The position numbers and the translations under genes were made by a program. Below are positions 1 to 5,360 of a stretch of 5,360 nucleotides of DNA, in pieces (the stretch's first letter is position 1; the number at the start of each line of letters is the position of its first letter). Origin of the DNA: Actinomycetes bacterium (GTDB taxonomy: Bacteria > Actinomycetota > Acidimicrobiia > Acidimicrobiales > RAAP-2); NCBI GenBank assembly GCA_021849765.1, contig JAJZSM010000121.1:1-5360 (forward strand). Reading direction: 5' to 3'. The notes under the pieces were generated by a model. It did no database searches. It was not told the DNA's origin and worked only from the letters and a program-made list of their open reading frames with translations.

Positions 1-1189
1 TGTAGTCGACGCAGACGTCCAGCACGTGGGCGCCTTCGCGGATCTGATCGCGCCCGATCGTCACGCACGTCTCCCAATCGCCCGCGAGCATCGCGTCGCG
101 GAACTTCTTGGAGCCGTTGGCGTTCGTGCGCTCGCCGACCAGCAGCACCGAGCGGTCCTGCTGGTACGGGGTGGTTGAGTAGATCGAGGCGACACCCGGT
201 TCGAGCACCGGCTCGCGCCGGCGCCGTTCGAGGGGGCGGACTGCCTCCACGACGTGGGCGAGGTGCTCGGGCGTGGTGCCACAGCAACCGCCCACGACGT
301 TGATCCCGTACTCGGTGACGAAGCGTGCGTGGTGCTCGGCGAGCGCCTCGGGCGAGAGGTCGTAGTGCATCGCGCCGTCGAGCACGCTGGGTAGTCCGGC
401 GTTGGGCAGGCAGGAGACCGGCATCGGCGCGGTCTCGGCGAGCTGGCGCAGCGGCTCGTACATCTCGACGGGACCGGTCGCGCAGTTGATGCCGATCACG
501 TCGATGCCGAGCGGCGCCAGGGCGGTGATCGCCGCGCCGATCTCGGTGCCCGGGAGCATGCGCCCGGTCAACTCGATCGTGACCTGGGCCTGGATCGGCA
601 CGATTCGCCCGTGACGCACCATGGCGCGATGGCACGCGGCGATCGCCGCCTTGCCGGCGAGCAGGTCGAACATCGTCTCGACGAGCAGGAGGTCGACGCC
701 ACCTTCGAGCAGGCCGTAGGCGAGTTCCTCGTAGCTCGTAACCAGCTCGTCATACCTGATCTGACCCAGGGTGGGGAACTTGGTGCCCGGTCCGATCGAG
801 CCGGCGACGAAGCGCGGGGAACCGGGGCTGGCGTAGCTGTCGGCGGTGCGCCGGGCGATCGTGGCCGAGGCGACGGCCAGCTCGTGGGCTCGCTCGGGGA
901 TGCCGTACTCGGCGAGCACGGTGGAGAACGACCCGAACGAGTCGGTTTCAATCACGTCGACGCCGACGTCCAGGAACGACCGGTGGAGCCGCTCGATGGC
1001 CTCGGGCTTGGTGATCGTGAGAATCTCGTTGCAACCCTCGAGGGCCTCGCCGCCGAAGTCGTCGGCCGTCAGGTTCTGTAGTTGGAGGTTGGTTCCCGTC
1101 GCCCCGTCGTACACGAGGACCCGATCGGCGAGAGCGGCCAGGTACGCGTTGTCCGCACCGGGTTTGGCGTAGGGGATGATCAGGTCCAT
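1..1189 (-). CDS. metH: Cobalamin-dependent methionine synthase MetH, N-terminal part (gene runs off the left edge)
   Basis: This enzyme transfers the methyl group of 5-methyltetrahydrofolate to homocysteine through enzyme-bound cobalamin, giving methionine in the cytosol. The 396 visible residues start at an ATG (1189-1187). Residues about 15-320 are the homocysteine methyltransferase barrel, with DGATGTNLQ at 28-36, an IETDSFGS strand near 80-87, and the zinc ligands Cys236 (GINCATGP) and Cys302/Cys303 (GGCCGTTPEH). An Arg-rich linker follows. From about residue 348, LLVGERTNANGSKKF begins the pterin-binding domain, ending at the window edge near VLDVCVDY. Finding this second domain joined to the first separates MetH from stand-alone homocysteine methyltransferases such as MmuM or BHMT. 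The rest of the pterin domain and the cobalamin and reactivation domains lie outside. IETDSFGS differs slightly from the IETNTF of E. coli MetH. No stop or frameshift was found over the whole translated stretch. The identification is firm. Confidence 0.96.
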   Translation of the reverse strand, partial: MDLIIPYAKPGADNAYLAALADRVLVYDGATGTNLQLQNLTADDFGGEALEGCNEILTITKPEAIERLHRSFLDVGVDVIETDSFGSFSTVLAEYGIPERAHELAVASATIARRTADSYASPGSPRFVAGSIGPGTKFPTLGQIRYDELVTSYEELAYGLLEGGVDLLLVETMFDLLAGKAAIAACHRAMVRHGRIVPIQAQVTIELTGRMLPGTEIGAAITALAPLGIDVIGINCATGPVEMYEPLRQLAETAPMPVSCLPNAGLPSVLDGAMHYDLSPEALAEHHARFVTEYGINVVGGCCGTTPEHLAHVVEAVRPLERRRREPVLEPGVASIYSTTPYQQDRSVLLVGERTNANGSKKFRDAMLAGDWETCVTIGRDQIREGAHVLDVCVDY

Positions 1190-1198
1190 GCAGTGGCC

Positions 1199-1204
1199 AG
1201 GCTA
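1199..1204 (-). promoter_or_regulatory. Candidate -10 element for metH (TAGCCT)
   Basis: On the minus strand TAGCCT fits the actinobacterial TANNNT -10 pattern and ends 9 nt before the metH ATG. A start site about 6-7 nt downstream would leave a leader of only a few bases. No Shine-Dalgarno sequence precedes the ATG, which fits a leaderless or nearly leaderless message. No clear -35 box was seen. This is an inference from spacing and consensus alone. Confidence 0.35.
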
Positions 1205-1224
1205 CCGGTGGCGCCTTCGTTCAC

Positions 1225-1230
1225 TACGCT
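1225..1230 (+). promoter_or_regulatory. Candidate -10 element for the adenosyltransferase gene (TACGCT)
   Basis: TACGCT fits TANNNT and is followed by GAATTC and then directly by the GTG start at 1237. That spacing would place transcription initiation on or next to the G of GTG, the usual arrangement of a leaderless actinobacterial transcript. No purine-rich ribosome-binding site is present upstream of the GTG, which supports this reading. No good -35 hexamer was found. Confidence 0.45.
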
Positions 1231-1236
1231 GAATTC

Positions 1237-1776
1237 GTGAAGATTTACACCCGCGGTGGCGACGACGGCACGACCGGTCTCTACTTCGGCGGGCGCGCCG
1301 CCAAGAGTTCGCACCAGATCGAGGTGAACGGTGCAGTCGACGAGGCCCAGGCCGCGCTCGGCTGGGCGCGATCGCTCAGCGAGCCCGATGGTCGATTGAA
1401 CGAGCTGCTGGTCTCGCTCGAGCGCGACCTGTGGGTGCTCATGGCCGAGGTCGCGACGATGCCCGAAAACCGACACAAGCTCATCGCGGAGAAGTCGTTG
1501 GTCACGCCGGCCATGGTGACGCGACTGGAACGCGAGATCGACGAGCTCAGCGCGGCGACGCCAATGCCCCGCGAGTTCGTGGTTCCTGGTGAGAACCGGG
1601 TATCGGCCGCACTGGACGTCGCGCGAACGGTCGTGCGTCGGGCCGAGCGAACCGCCGTGGGCTACCAACTGGCCGATAGCCACGTCGTGGCGTACCTGAA
1701 CCGGCTGAGTGATCTCGTGTGGACCATGGCCCGCTGGGCGGAGGGACCGAGTCACCGTACGGCTCGCTCGCAGTGA
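1237..1776 (+). CDS. pduO: PduO-type ATP:cob(I)alamin adenosyltransferase
   Basis: The enzyme moves the 5'-deoxyadenosyl group of ATP onto cob(I)alamin (or cob(I)yrinic acid a,c-diamide), making the adenosylcobalamin needed by mutases, class II ribonucleotide reductases and diol dehydratases. At 179 residues it has the usual length of the single-domain, trimeric PduO/MMAB family. YTRGGDDGTTGLY at 4-16 is the N-terminal ATP-binding segment. GAVDEAQAALG at 32-42 matches the family's VDELNS helix, with Asp35. FVVPGENRVSAALDVAR at 114-130 and VVRRAER at 132-138 form the FxLPGG / ARTxxRRAER signature. YLNRLSDLVWTMAR at 153-166 is the C-terminal signature. Odd points are AQ for the usual LN in the helix and PGEN for the usual PGG, so this is a divergent but recognisable member. 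The GTG start is chosen because it begins exactly at the conserved N-terminus and has a -10-like box just upstream. It is divergent from metH and lies 9 bp before pepA, so the two probably form an operon. Confidence 0.93.
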   Translation: MKIYTRGGDDGTTGLYFGGRAAKSSHQIEVNGAVDEAQAALGWARSLSEPDGRLNELLVSLERDLWVLMAEVATMPENRHKLIAEKSLVTPAMVTRLEREIDELSAATPMPREFVVPGENRVSAALDVARTVVRRAERTAVGYQLADSHVVAYLNRLSDLVWTMARWAEGPSHRTARSQ

Positions 1777-1781
1777 GGAGG
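1775..1781 (+). promoter_or_regulatory. Ribosome-binding site of pepA, overlapping the upstream stop codon
   Basis: GAGGAGG is a strong Shine-Dalgarno sequence whose first two bases are the GA of the adenosyltransferase TGA stop (1774-1776). It ends 4 nt before the pepA ATG at 1786. A ribosome terminating on the upstream gene would stand on this site, which suggests translational coupling. It also fixes the pepA start. Confidence 0.8.
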
Positions 1782-1785
1782 ATTT

Positions 1786-3273
1786 ATGTCCCGTAGTGTC
1801 CACGTCGTCTCGAAGGCCGACGCATTGGCCCGTGAGACCGTGCTCGTGCCCGTCGTCGTGCGCGACGGCGCCGTCGTGCTCGACGGTGCCCTGCCCTCGG
1901 CCATCGGCACGGTCGAACTCGCGCCTCGACTCGACGAGTCATGGTGCCACCGCCACGGCCTAACGAGCCAGGCCGGAAGCAGTGTCGTCCTGCGGGGCTT
2001 TGGCCCGACGACCGTCGTCCTGGTGTCGGTCGGCAGCGCTGAGCCCGAGGGCTACCGGGTTGCCGCCGCCACCGGGGTCCGGTTGGCCGGTGAGGATGCG
2101 GTCGGCTTCCTGCTCGCCGTGGACGGCGTTGCCGACGCCCGGCTCGTCGCCCAGGCGGTTGCGGAGGGGGCGATCCTTGGTTCGTTCGACTACAAGGACG
2201 ACGCGGAGCGACCCTTCGACCTCGCGGCGCTGGCGTCGCCGCTGCCCACCGTCGCCGCACACGACGCGATCGTGGCGGGCGCTCGTGACGGGTCGATCGT
2301 CGCCGAGTCCGTCAACTGGGCGAGGCGGCTCATTAACACTCCGGCGGGCGATCTGCCGCCTCGCGAGCTCGCGAGTCGCGTGATCGAGCGCCTCGACCGG
2401 CATCCGCGAGTCGCGGTCGAGGCATGGACCGAGTCGCGGATCCGCGCCGAGGGTCTCGGCGGCTTGCTCGGGGTCGGTCGCGGGTCGGCCGAGCCGACGC
2501 GACTCGTACGGGCCACCTACGATCCCGAACCCGGTGCGGCCCTGCCGCACGTTGCCCTGGTCGGTAAGGGCGTCACGTTCGACTCCGGGGGCCTATCGCT
2601 CAAGCCGGCGGCGTCGATGATCGGCCAGAAGACGGACATGTCTGGCGCGGCGATCGTCCTCGGCGCGATCTCGGCGTTGCACGAGCTGGGCGTGCGAGTC
2701 CGCGCCACCGCGTTCGCCCCGATGACCGAGAACCTCACGGGGGATAAGGCGACCAAGCCCGGGGACGTGCTCACCATTCGAAACGGTCGCACCGTAGAGG
2801 TGCTCAACACCGACGCCGAGGGGCGTCTGATCCTCGCCGACGCGCTGAGTTTGGCGGCCGAAGTGGCACCCGACGTGATCATCGACATCGCGACCCTGAC
2901 CGGCGCCCAGCGCGTCGCGCTCGGTGACGAAGTCGCGGCCGTCTACGCCTCGGACGACGACCTCGCGGCTGCGGTGTTGGCGTCGGGTGCGCGCAGTGGC
3001 GAGCAGCTGTGGCGGATGCCGCTCACCGATTCGTACGAATCCCAGCTGGACTCGGACGTGGCCGACATGAAGAACATTGGCAAGGTCGGCGTTGCCGGCT
3101 CGGTCGTCGCGGCGCTCTTCCTGCGTCGCTTCACCGACGGGCGGCCGTGGGTCCACTTCGACATCGCCGGACCTGGTCGCTCGGACGCGGCAGGCGGCTA
3201 CGTCAACGTGGGCGGTACGGCCTTCGGGCTGCGTACGATCGTCGACTACGTCACGGGCCTCGCTCGGGACTGA
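1786..3273 (+). CDS. pepA: Leucyl aminopeptidase PepA (peptidase family M17)
   Basis: This is a cytosolic two-metal exopeptidase that removes N-terminal residues, preferring Leu, from peptides during protein turnover; family members are hexamers. It has 495 residues, close to the usual length of about 500. Residues 1-165 are the variable N-terminal domain. RLINTPAGDLPP at 181-192 opens the catalytic domain. Every catalytic and metal residue known from E. coli PepA is present at a constant offset of 9: Lys261 and Asp266 (VGKGVTFDSGG), Lys273 (SLKP), Asp284 (QKTDMSGAA), and Asp343, Glu345 and Arg347 in the signature NTDAEGRL at 341-348. WVHFDIAGPG at 455-464 is the conserved C-terminal strand. 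There is no signal peptide. The gene is probably co-transcribed with the adenosyltransferase, but no functional link is obvious. Its end overlaps the convergent nitroreductase by 23 bp. The DNA-binding role of E. coli PepA cannot be judged here. Confidence 0.97.
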   Translation: MSRSVHVVSKADALARETVLVPVVVRDGAVVLDGALPSAIGTVELAPRLDESWCHRHGLTSQAGSSVVLRGFGPTTVVLVSVGSAEPEGYRVAAATGVRLAGEDAVGFLLAVDGVADARLVAQAVAEGAILGSFDYKDDAERPFDLAALASPLPTVAAHDAIVAGARDGSIVAESVNWARRLINTPAGDLPPRELASRVIERLDRHPRVAVEAWTESRIRAEGLGGLLGVGRGSAEPTRLVRATYDPEPGAALPHVALVGKGVTFDSGGLSLKPAASMIGQKTDMSGAAIVLGAISALHELGVRVRATAFAPMTENLTGDKATKPGDVLTIRNGRTVEVLNTDAEGRLILADALSLAAEVAPDVIIDIATLTGAQRVALGDEVAAVYASDDDLAAAVLASGARSGEQLWRMPLTDSYESQLDSDVADMKNIGKVGVAGSVVAALFLRRFTDGRPWVHFDIAGPGRSDAAGGYVNVGGTAFGLRTIVDYVTGLARD

Positions 3274-3865
3274 CCTCGAGTCGTCGAACGCGAGCGTGGC
3301 GCGTCGGCACCGAACGGTCGAGTGAGGGCGATCGGTGGTCGAGTCCGTCGGGGCGCCCGACCAAGACCGATGCGAAGAGCGACTCCTCGGGTGCCCCGAC
3401 CCACTCGAGGACCTCGCGGTCGTGCCGGAAGTTGCCCCACAGCGCCGCCGACCATCCGCCCTCTTCGAGCAGGAGCAGTAGCGCCATGGTCGCCATGGCG
3501 GCATCGGTGTGCCAGTACGGGACGGGCCAGGCCGTGATCGCCGACAGGCCCGAGGCCCGTTTGTCCTCTTCGGCGTACCGATCGAGGTAGTCCTGGGGTC
3601 GCGACGTGACCAAGACGACGGCGCCCGCGCGCGACAGGCCCGCTGCGCGCGGGGACTCTTGCCGCCACTGCGGGTCGGTGGCTCGCTCGAAGTACTCGCT
3701 CACCAGGTCTGCGCTGATGGTGTGCATGCGCACACCGGCGCTGTTGCCCGCCGTCGGTGCCCACAGGGCGGCCGCGCAGGCGTCGTCCAGCCAGCGCGGA
3801 TCGACGGGGGTGGCGTCAAAGGAGCGGACCATCCGCCGTCGAGCCAAGAGTGTTGCCAGGTCCAT
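3251..3865 (-). CDS. Nitroreductase-family flavoprotein
   Basis: The 204-residue protein has the size and motifs of the FMN-dependent nitroreductase superfamily, whose members reduce nitro, quinone or enone compounds with NAD(P)H or carry out specialised redox steps. RRRMVRSF at 9-16 is the N-terminal FMN-phosphate-binding motif. APTAGNSAG at 36-44 corresponds to the family's APSAGN loop. The helix DAAMATMALLLLLEEGGW at 121-138 is the central helix containing the QNLLLAA-type motif, followed by AALWGNFR at 140-147. FASVLVGRPDG at 164-174 is the strand that usually reads ..IGYP. The Arg-rich tail from about 184 lies beyond the fold, and its last codons overlap the end of pepA. The ATG at 3865 is preferred over an in-frame ATG at 3967: the longer form would add 34 residues outside the fold and run through the start of the divergent gene. 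The substrate cannot be predicted. No signal peptide was seen. Confidence 0.85.
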   Translation of the reverse strand: MDLATLLARRRMVRSFDATPVDPRWLDDACAAALWAPTAGNSAGVRMHTISADLVSEYFERATDPQWRQESPRAAGLSRAGAVVLVTSRPQDYLDRYAEEDKRASGLSAITAWPVPYWHTDAAMATMALLLLLEEGGWSAALWGNFRHDREVLEWVGAPEESLFASVLVGRPDGLDHRSPSLDRSVPTRHARVRRLEVSPERGP

Positions 3866-3872
3866 GGTCGGA

Positions 3873-3878
3873 GGTCTA
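3873..3878 (-). promoter_or_regulatory. Candidate extended -10 element for the nitroreductase gene (TGC-TAGACC)
   Basis: On the minus strand TAGACC, preceded by the extended TGN motif (TGC at 3881-3879), ends 7 nt before the ATG at 3865. Initiation would then fall on the start codon. No Shine-Dalgarno sequence lies upstream, so a leaderless message fits. The final T of TANNNT is missing, so the call is weak. Confidence 0.28.
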
Positions 3879-3912
3879 GCACGCGTGATGACGTGAATCT
3901 CGACCAGGCCAG

Positions 3913-3918
3913 TAGGAT
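3913..3918 (+). promoter_or_regulatory. Candidate -10 element for the rhodanese-MoeB gene (TAGGAT)
   Basis: TAGGAT fits the TANNNT -10 pattern in the 76-bp divergent region. Initiation about 7 nt downstream would give a leader of roughly 17 nt that contains the AAGGAG ribosome-binding site. The upstream TGACG (3888-3892) is only a poor -35 match at long spacing. Confidence 0.4.
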
Positions 3919-3928
3919 TTCGCCAAAC

Positions 3929-3935
3929 GAAGGAG
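3929..3935 (+). promoter_or_regulatory. Ribosome-binding site deciding the GTG start at 3942
   Basis: GAAGGAG is a good Shine-Dalgarno match 6 nt before the GTG at 3942. This supports GTG as the initiator in preference to any downstream start, and so a short N-terminal segment before the rhodanese domain. Confidence 0.78.
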
Positions 3936-3941
3936 CGACCC

Positions 3942-5111
3942 GTGCCTACACCACGCGATCTACTCAATGCGGCGAAGCAGGCCGTTCGTGAGGTTGAACC
4001 GAGCGAGGTTGCCGCCCGCCTCGACCACTATCGGACCTTGGACGTCCGCGAGCCCGACGAGTACGAGCAGGGGGCGGTGCCCGGCGCCGTGCACATCCCT
4101 CGCGGGACCCTTGAATTTGCGGTCGAGTCGCGCCTCACGGACAAGCACGCACCGATCGCGGTGTACTGCGCCGGCGGCGTCCGCTCGGCGTTCGCGGCCA
4201 AGACCCTCCAGGAACTGGGCTACACCGACGTCGTATCGGTCATCGGTGGGTTCAACAAGTGGAAGGACGAGGGTCTCACCTGGACGACGCCGCGCGCGCT
4301 CAACGCCGACCAGCGCAACCGCTACCAGCGCCACCTGCTGCTGCCCGAGGTGGGCGAAGCGGGCCAGATGCGACTGCTCGACTCCAAGGTCTTGCTGCTC
4401 GGCGCCGGGGGCCTCGGCTCGCCCGCCGCGCTCTACCTCGCCGCGGCCGGCGTCGGCACGATCGGCATCATCGACATGGACGTGGTGGACGCGTCGAACC
4501 TGCAGCGTCAGGTGCTGCACAACATGGACCGCATCGGCATGCGCAAGGTCGACAGCGCCAAGCAGACCTTGCAGGCGATCAACCCGGACCTGCACGTTCG
4601 GACCTACGACGTGCGACTGGGCGCGGACAACGTGCTCGACATCATCGATGGCTACGACGTGATCGTCGACGGCACCGACAACTTCCCCACGCGCTACCTC
4701 GTGAACGACGCGGCGCTGCTCAAGGGGATCCCGGTGGTGCACGGCTCGATCTTCCGCTTCGAGGGCCAAGTGACCATCTTCAACCCCTACGTCGGACCGT
4801 GCTACCGCTGCATGATCCCCGAGCCGCCGCCGCCGGAGCTCGCACCCAGTTGCGCCGAGGCCGGCGTCTTGGGCGTGCTGCCGGGCATCGTTGGTTCGAT
4901 CCAGGCGATCGAGACGATCAAGTTGCTGCTCGAGCTCGGTGACCCACTCGTCGGACGTCTGCTGACCTATGACTCGATGGACCAGAGCTTCCGAACCTTC
5001 AAGGTTCGCCGCGACCCCTCGTGCCCGGCGTGCGGGGAGGACGCGGGTCCGATCGTCATCGCCGAGTACGACGACCTCTGCATGCCCCACGCCACGGTCG
5101 GCGCTGCCTAG
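3942..5111 (+). CDS. moeB: Rhodanese-MoeB/ThiF fusion: sulfur-carrier adenylyltransferase and sulfurtransferase
   Basis: The protein (389 residues) combines the two activities that charge ubiquitin-like sulfur carriers: ATP-dependent adenylation of a C-terminal Gly-Gly and delivery of persulfide sulfur to form a thiocarboxylate. Residues about 20-116 are a rhodanese domain with DVREPDEY at 34-41, the active-site loop CAGGVRS with Cys76, and GGFNKWKDEG at 102-111. Residues about 120-370 are the E1-like domain: RYQRHLLLPEVG at 127-138, the nucleotide loop GAGGLGSP at 154-161, IDMDVVDASNLQRQ at 177-190, Lys202, DGTDNFPTR at 243-251, and GSIFRFEGQ at 268-276. Zinc-binding CxxC pairs are Cys287/Cys290 and Cys361/Cys364. 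Cys304 in SCAEAGVLG is the conserved Cys of the crossover loop. Length matches mycobacterial MoeZ (about 390), but MoeZ has MoeB first and rhodanese last; here the order is reversed. The carrier could be MoaD, ThiS or CysO and is not in the window. It is divergent from the nitroreductase gene. Confidence 0.93.
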   Translation: MPTPRDLLNAAKQAVREVEPSEVAARLDHYRTLDVREPDEYEQGAVPGAVHIPRGTLEFAVESRLTDKHAPIAVYCAGGVRSAFAAKTLQELGYTDVVSVIGGFNKWKDEGLTWTTPRALNADQRNRYQRHLLLPEVGEAGQMRLLDSKVLLLGAGGLGSPAALYLAAAGVGTIGIIDMDVVDASNLQRQVLHNMDRIGMRKVDSAKQTLQAINPDLHVRTYDVRLGADNVLDIIDGYDVIVDGTDNFPTRYLVNDAALLKGIPVVHGSIFRFEGQVTIFNPYVGPCYRCMIPEPPPPELAPSCAEAGVLGVLPGIVGSIQAIETIKLLLELGDPLVGRLLTYDSMDQSFRTFKVRRDPSCPACGEDAGPIVIAEYDDLCMPHATVGAA

Positions 5112-5130
5112 TCGGTGATCGCCGAGTTGG

Positions 5131-5159
5131 GATGTGGCACGGCTCAACCGTGACGCATC
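5131..5159 (+). terminator. Candidate hairpin terminator between convergent genes
   Basis: GATGTG (5131-5136) pairs with CGCATC (5154-5159), with one T-G wobble. After a single G/A mismatch, CACGG (5138-5142) pairs perfectly with CCGTG (5148-5152) around a 5-nt CTCAA loop. This gives an 11-bp imperfect stem starting 19 nt after the rhodanese-MoeB stop. There is no U-tract, which is common in high-GC actinobacteria. The loop contains the stop codon of the convergent RDD gene, so for that gene the hairpin lies at the very end of the coding region; its perfect inner stem also forms in the opposite transcript. Confidence 0.42.
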
Positions 5160-5360
5160 ACGACCAGGGTCCCGGCTACCCGGTCGTGCAACGTCTGCTT
5201 GAGCGGATTGGCGAGGGGGAACAGCACGTCCACGACGACGATCATCATCACGATCGATGACGCGATCGGATTGTTGGCGAGGGCGATCGCGCTGTAGGCG
5301 GCGACGAATCCCCACCGCCACACGGCTTGGCGACGGGTTATGGTCCCACCCGTGGACTGG
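5144..5360 (-). CDS. RDD-family membrane protein, C-terminal part (gene runs off the right edge)
   Basis: The 71 visible residues are the end of a small polytopic membrane protein. STGGTITRRQAVWRWGF near the start resembles the RDD segment that leads into the last transmembrane region (typically ..T.xRALLRW). Two hydrophobic stretches follow: VAAYSAIALA at about 19-28 and IASSIVMMIVVVDVLFPLA at about 32-50. The closing NPLKQTLHDRVAGTLVV at 51-67 is the hallmark RDD C-terminal motif (..RQxLHDxxAGTxVV). RDD proteins are poorly characterised; some have been linked to ion or proton transport, so no substrate is assigned. The N-terminal part with the R and D residues that name the family is outside the window. 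It converges on the rhodanese-MoeB gene with a 32-bp gap and an imperfect hairpin at the junction. Confidence 0.82.
   Translation of the reverse strand, partial: QSTGGTITRRQAVWRWGFVAAYSAIALANNPIASSIVMMIVVVDVLFPLANPLKQTLHDRVAGTLVVMRHG

Noticed and set aside
644..652. GCGATCGC palindromes here and near 5283, resembling the cyanobacterial HIP1 repeat
   Set aside because: Only a few copies occur, all inside coding sequence of a GC-rich genome, and no other cyanobacterial feature is present.
611..1081. A 156-codon plus-strand open frame inside metH
   Set aside because: It is antisense to the homocysteine-binding domain, which translates without interruption on the minus strand.
1190..1236. A cobalamin riboswitch between metH and the adenosyltransferase gene
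   Set aside because: The gap is 47 bp, far shorter than a cobalamin riboswitch, and no B12-box-like sequence was seen.
1180..1803. A 207-codon minus-strand open frame covering the whole adenosyltransferase
   Set aside because: It is a shadow of a gene with clear family motifs, its product has no recognisable motif, and it would span the divergent promoter region.
2593..3504. A 303-codon open frame on the minus strand across the end of pepA
   Set aside because: It is antisense to the conserved catalytic part of pepA, has low-complexity Arg/Gly/Val composition, and crosses into the nitroreductase in another frame.
3251..3865. BluB (5,6-dimethylbenzimidazole synthase), suggested by the nearby cobalamin genes
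   Set aside because: The protein has general nitroreductase motifs, but I could not recognise BluB-specific sequence features, and it is not in an operon with the cobalamin genes.
3866..3967. A longer nitroreductase beginning at an in-frame ATG at 3967
   Set aside because: The 34 extra residues have no family match, would cover the divergent gene's ribosome-binding site and start, and the conserved fold begins right after the ATG at 3865.
5021..5260. A small plus-strand open frame ending in a His/Asp-rich tail, suggestive of a metal-binding peptide
   Set aside because: It runs out of frame through the end of the rhodanese-MoeB gene and antisense to the RDD gene. The His/Asp run is the complement of Val, Ile and Met codons in a transmembrane helix.
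3960..5321. A 453-codon open frame on the minus strand, antisense to the rhodanese-MoeB gene
   Set aside because: Its product is a monotonous mix of Arg, Asp, Val, His and Gln without any recognisable fold, as expected from the antisense frame of a high-GC gene. The plus-strand protein has full domain motifs.

Overview
The window is high-GC, gene-dense DNA from a free-living bacterium, most likely a member of the Actinomycetota. GC-ending codons dominate, GTG is used as a start codon twice, and several start sites have a TANNNT box directly in front of the start codon and no Shine-Dalgarno sequence, as in leaderless actinobacterial transcripts. The protein variants would fit the class Acidimicrobiia, but that is an inference from general resemblance. 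No rRNA, tRNA, CRISPR array, insertion sequence, phage gene or cobalamin riboswitch was seen. No gene-free stretch exceeds about 80 bases.

Layout. Bases 1-1189 (minus) hold the N-terminal 396 residues of cobalamin-dependent methionine synthase (metH): the complete homocysteine/zinc domain and the start of the methyltetrahydrofolate-binding domain. A 47-bp intergenic region separates it from a divergent plus-strand pair: a PduO-type ATP:cob(I)alamin adenosyltransferase (1237-1776) and, 9 bp later, an M17 leucyl aminopeptidase, pepA (1786-3273). A nitroreductase-family flavoprotein (3251-3865, minus) converges on pepA, and the two coding ends overlap by 23 bp. A 76-bp divergent region follows. 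Then comes a plus-strand fusion of a rhodanese domain to a MoeB/ThiF-type E1-like adenylyltransferase (3942-5111), with the rhodanese domain first. The right edge contains the C-terminal 71 residues of an RDD-family membrane protein (5144-5360, minus). It converges on the fusion gene, with an imperfect hairpin at the junction.

How the genes relate. The clearest link is cobalamin: metH uses methylcobalamin, while the adenosyltransferase converts cob(I)alamin to adenosylcobalamin, and they share one short divergent promoter region. The rhodanese-MoeB protein activates the C-terminus of a ubiquitin-like sulfur carrier (MoaD, ThiS or CysO type) and probably sulfurates it, for molybdopterin, thiamin or cysteine synthesis. 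Its carrier is not in the window. pepA, the nitroreductase and the RDD protein look like ordinary neighbours with no demonstrable link.

Overall this looks like core-metabolism chromosome, and I see no convincing new system. The points most worth a second look are the domain order of the rhodanese-MoeB fusion, the compact metH/adenosyltransferase promoter region, and the apparent leaderless starts.
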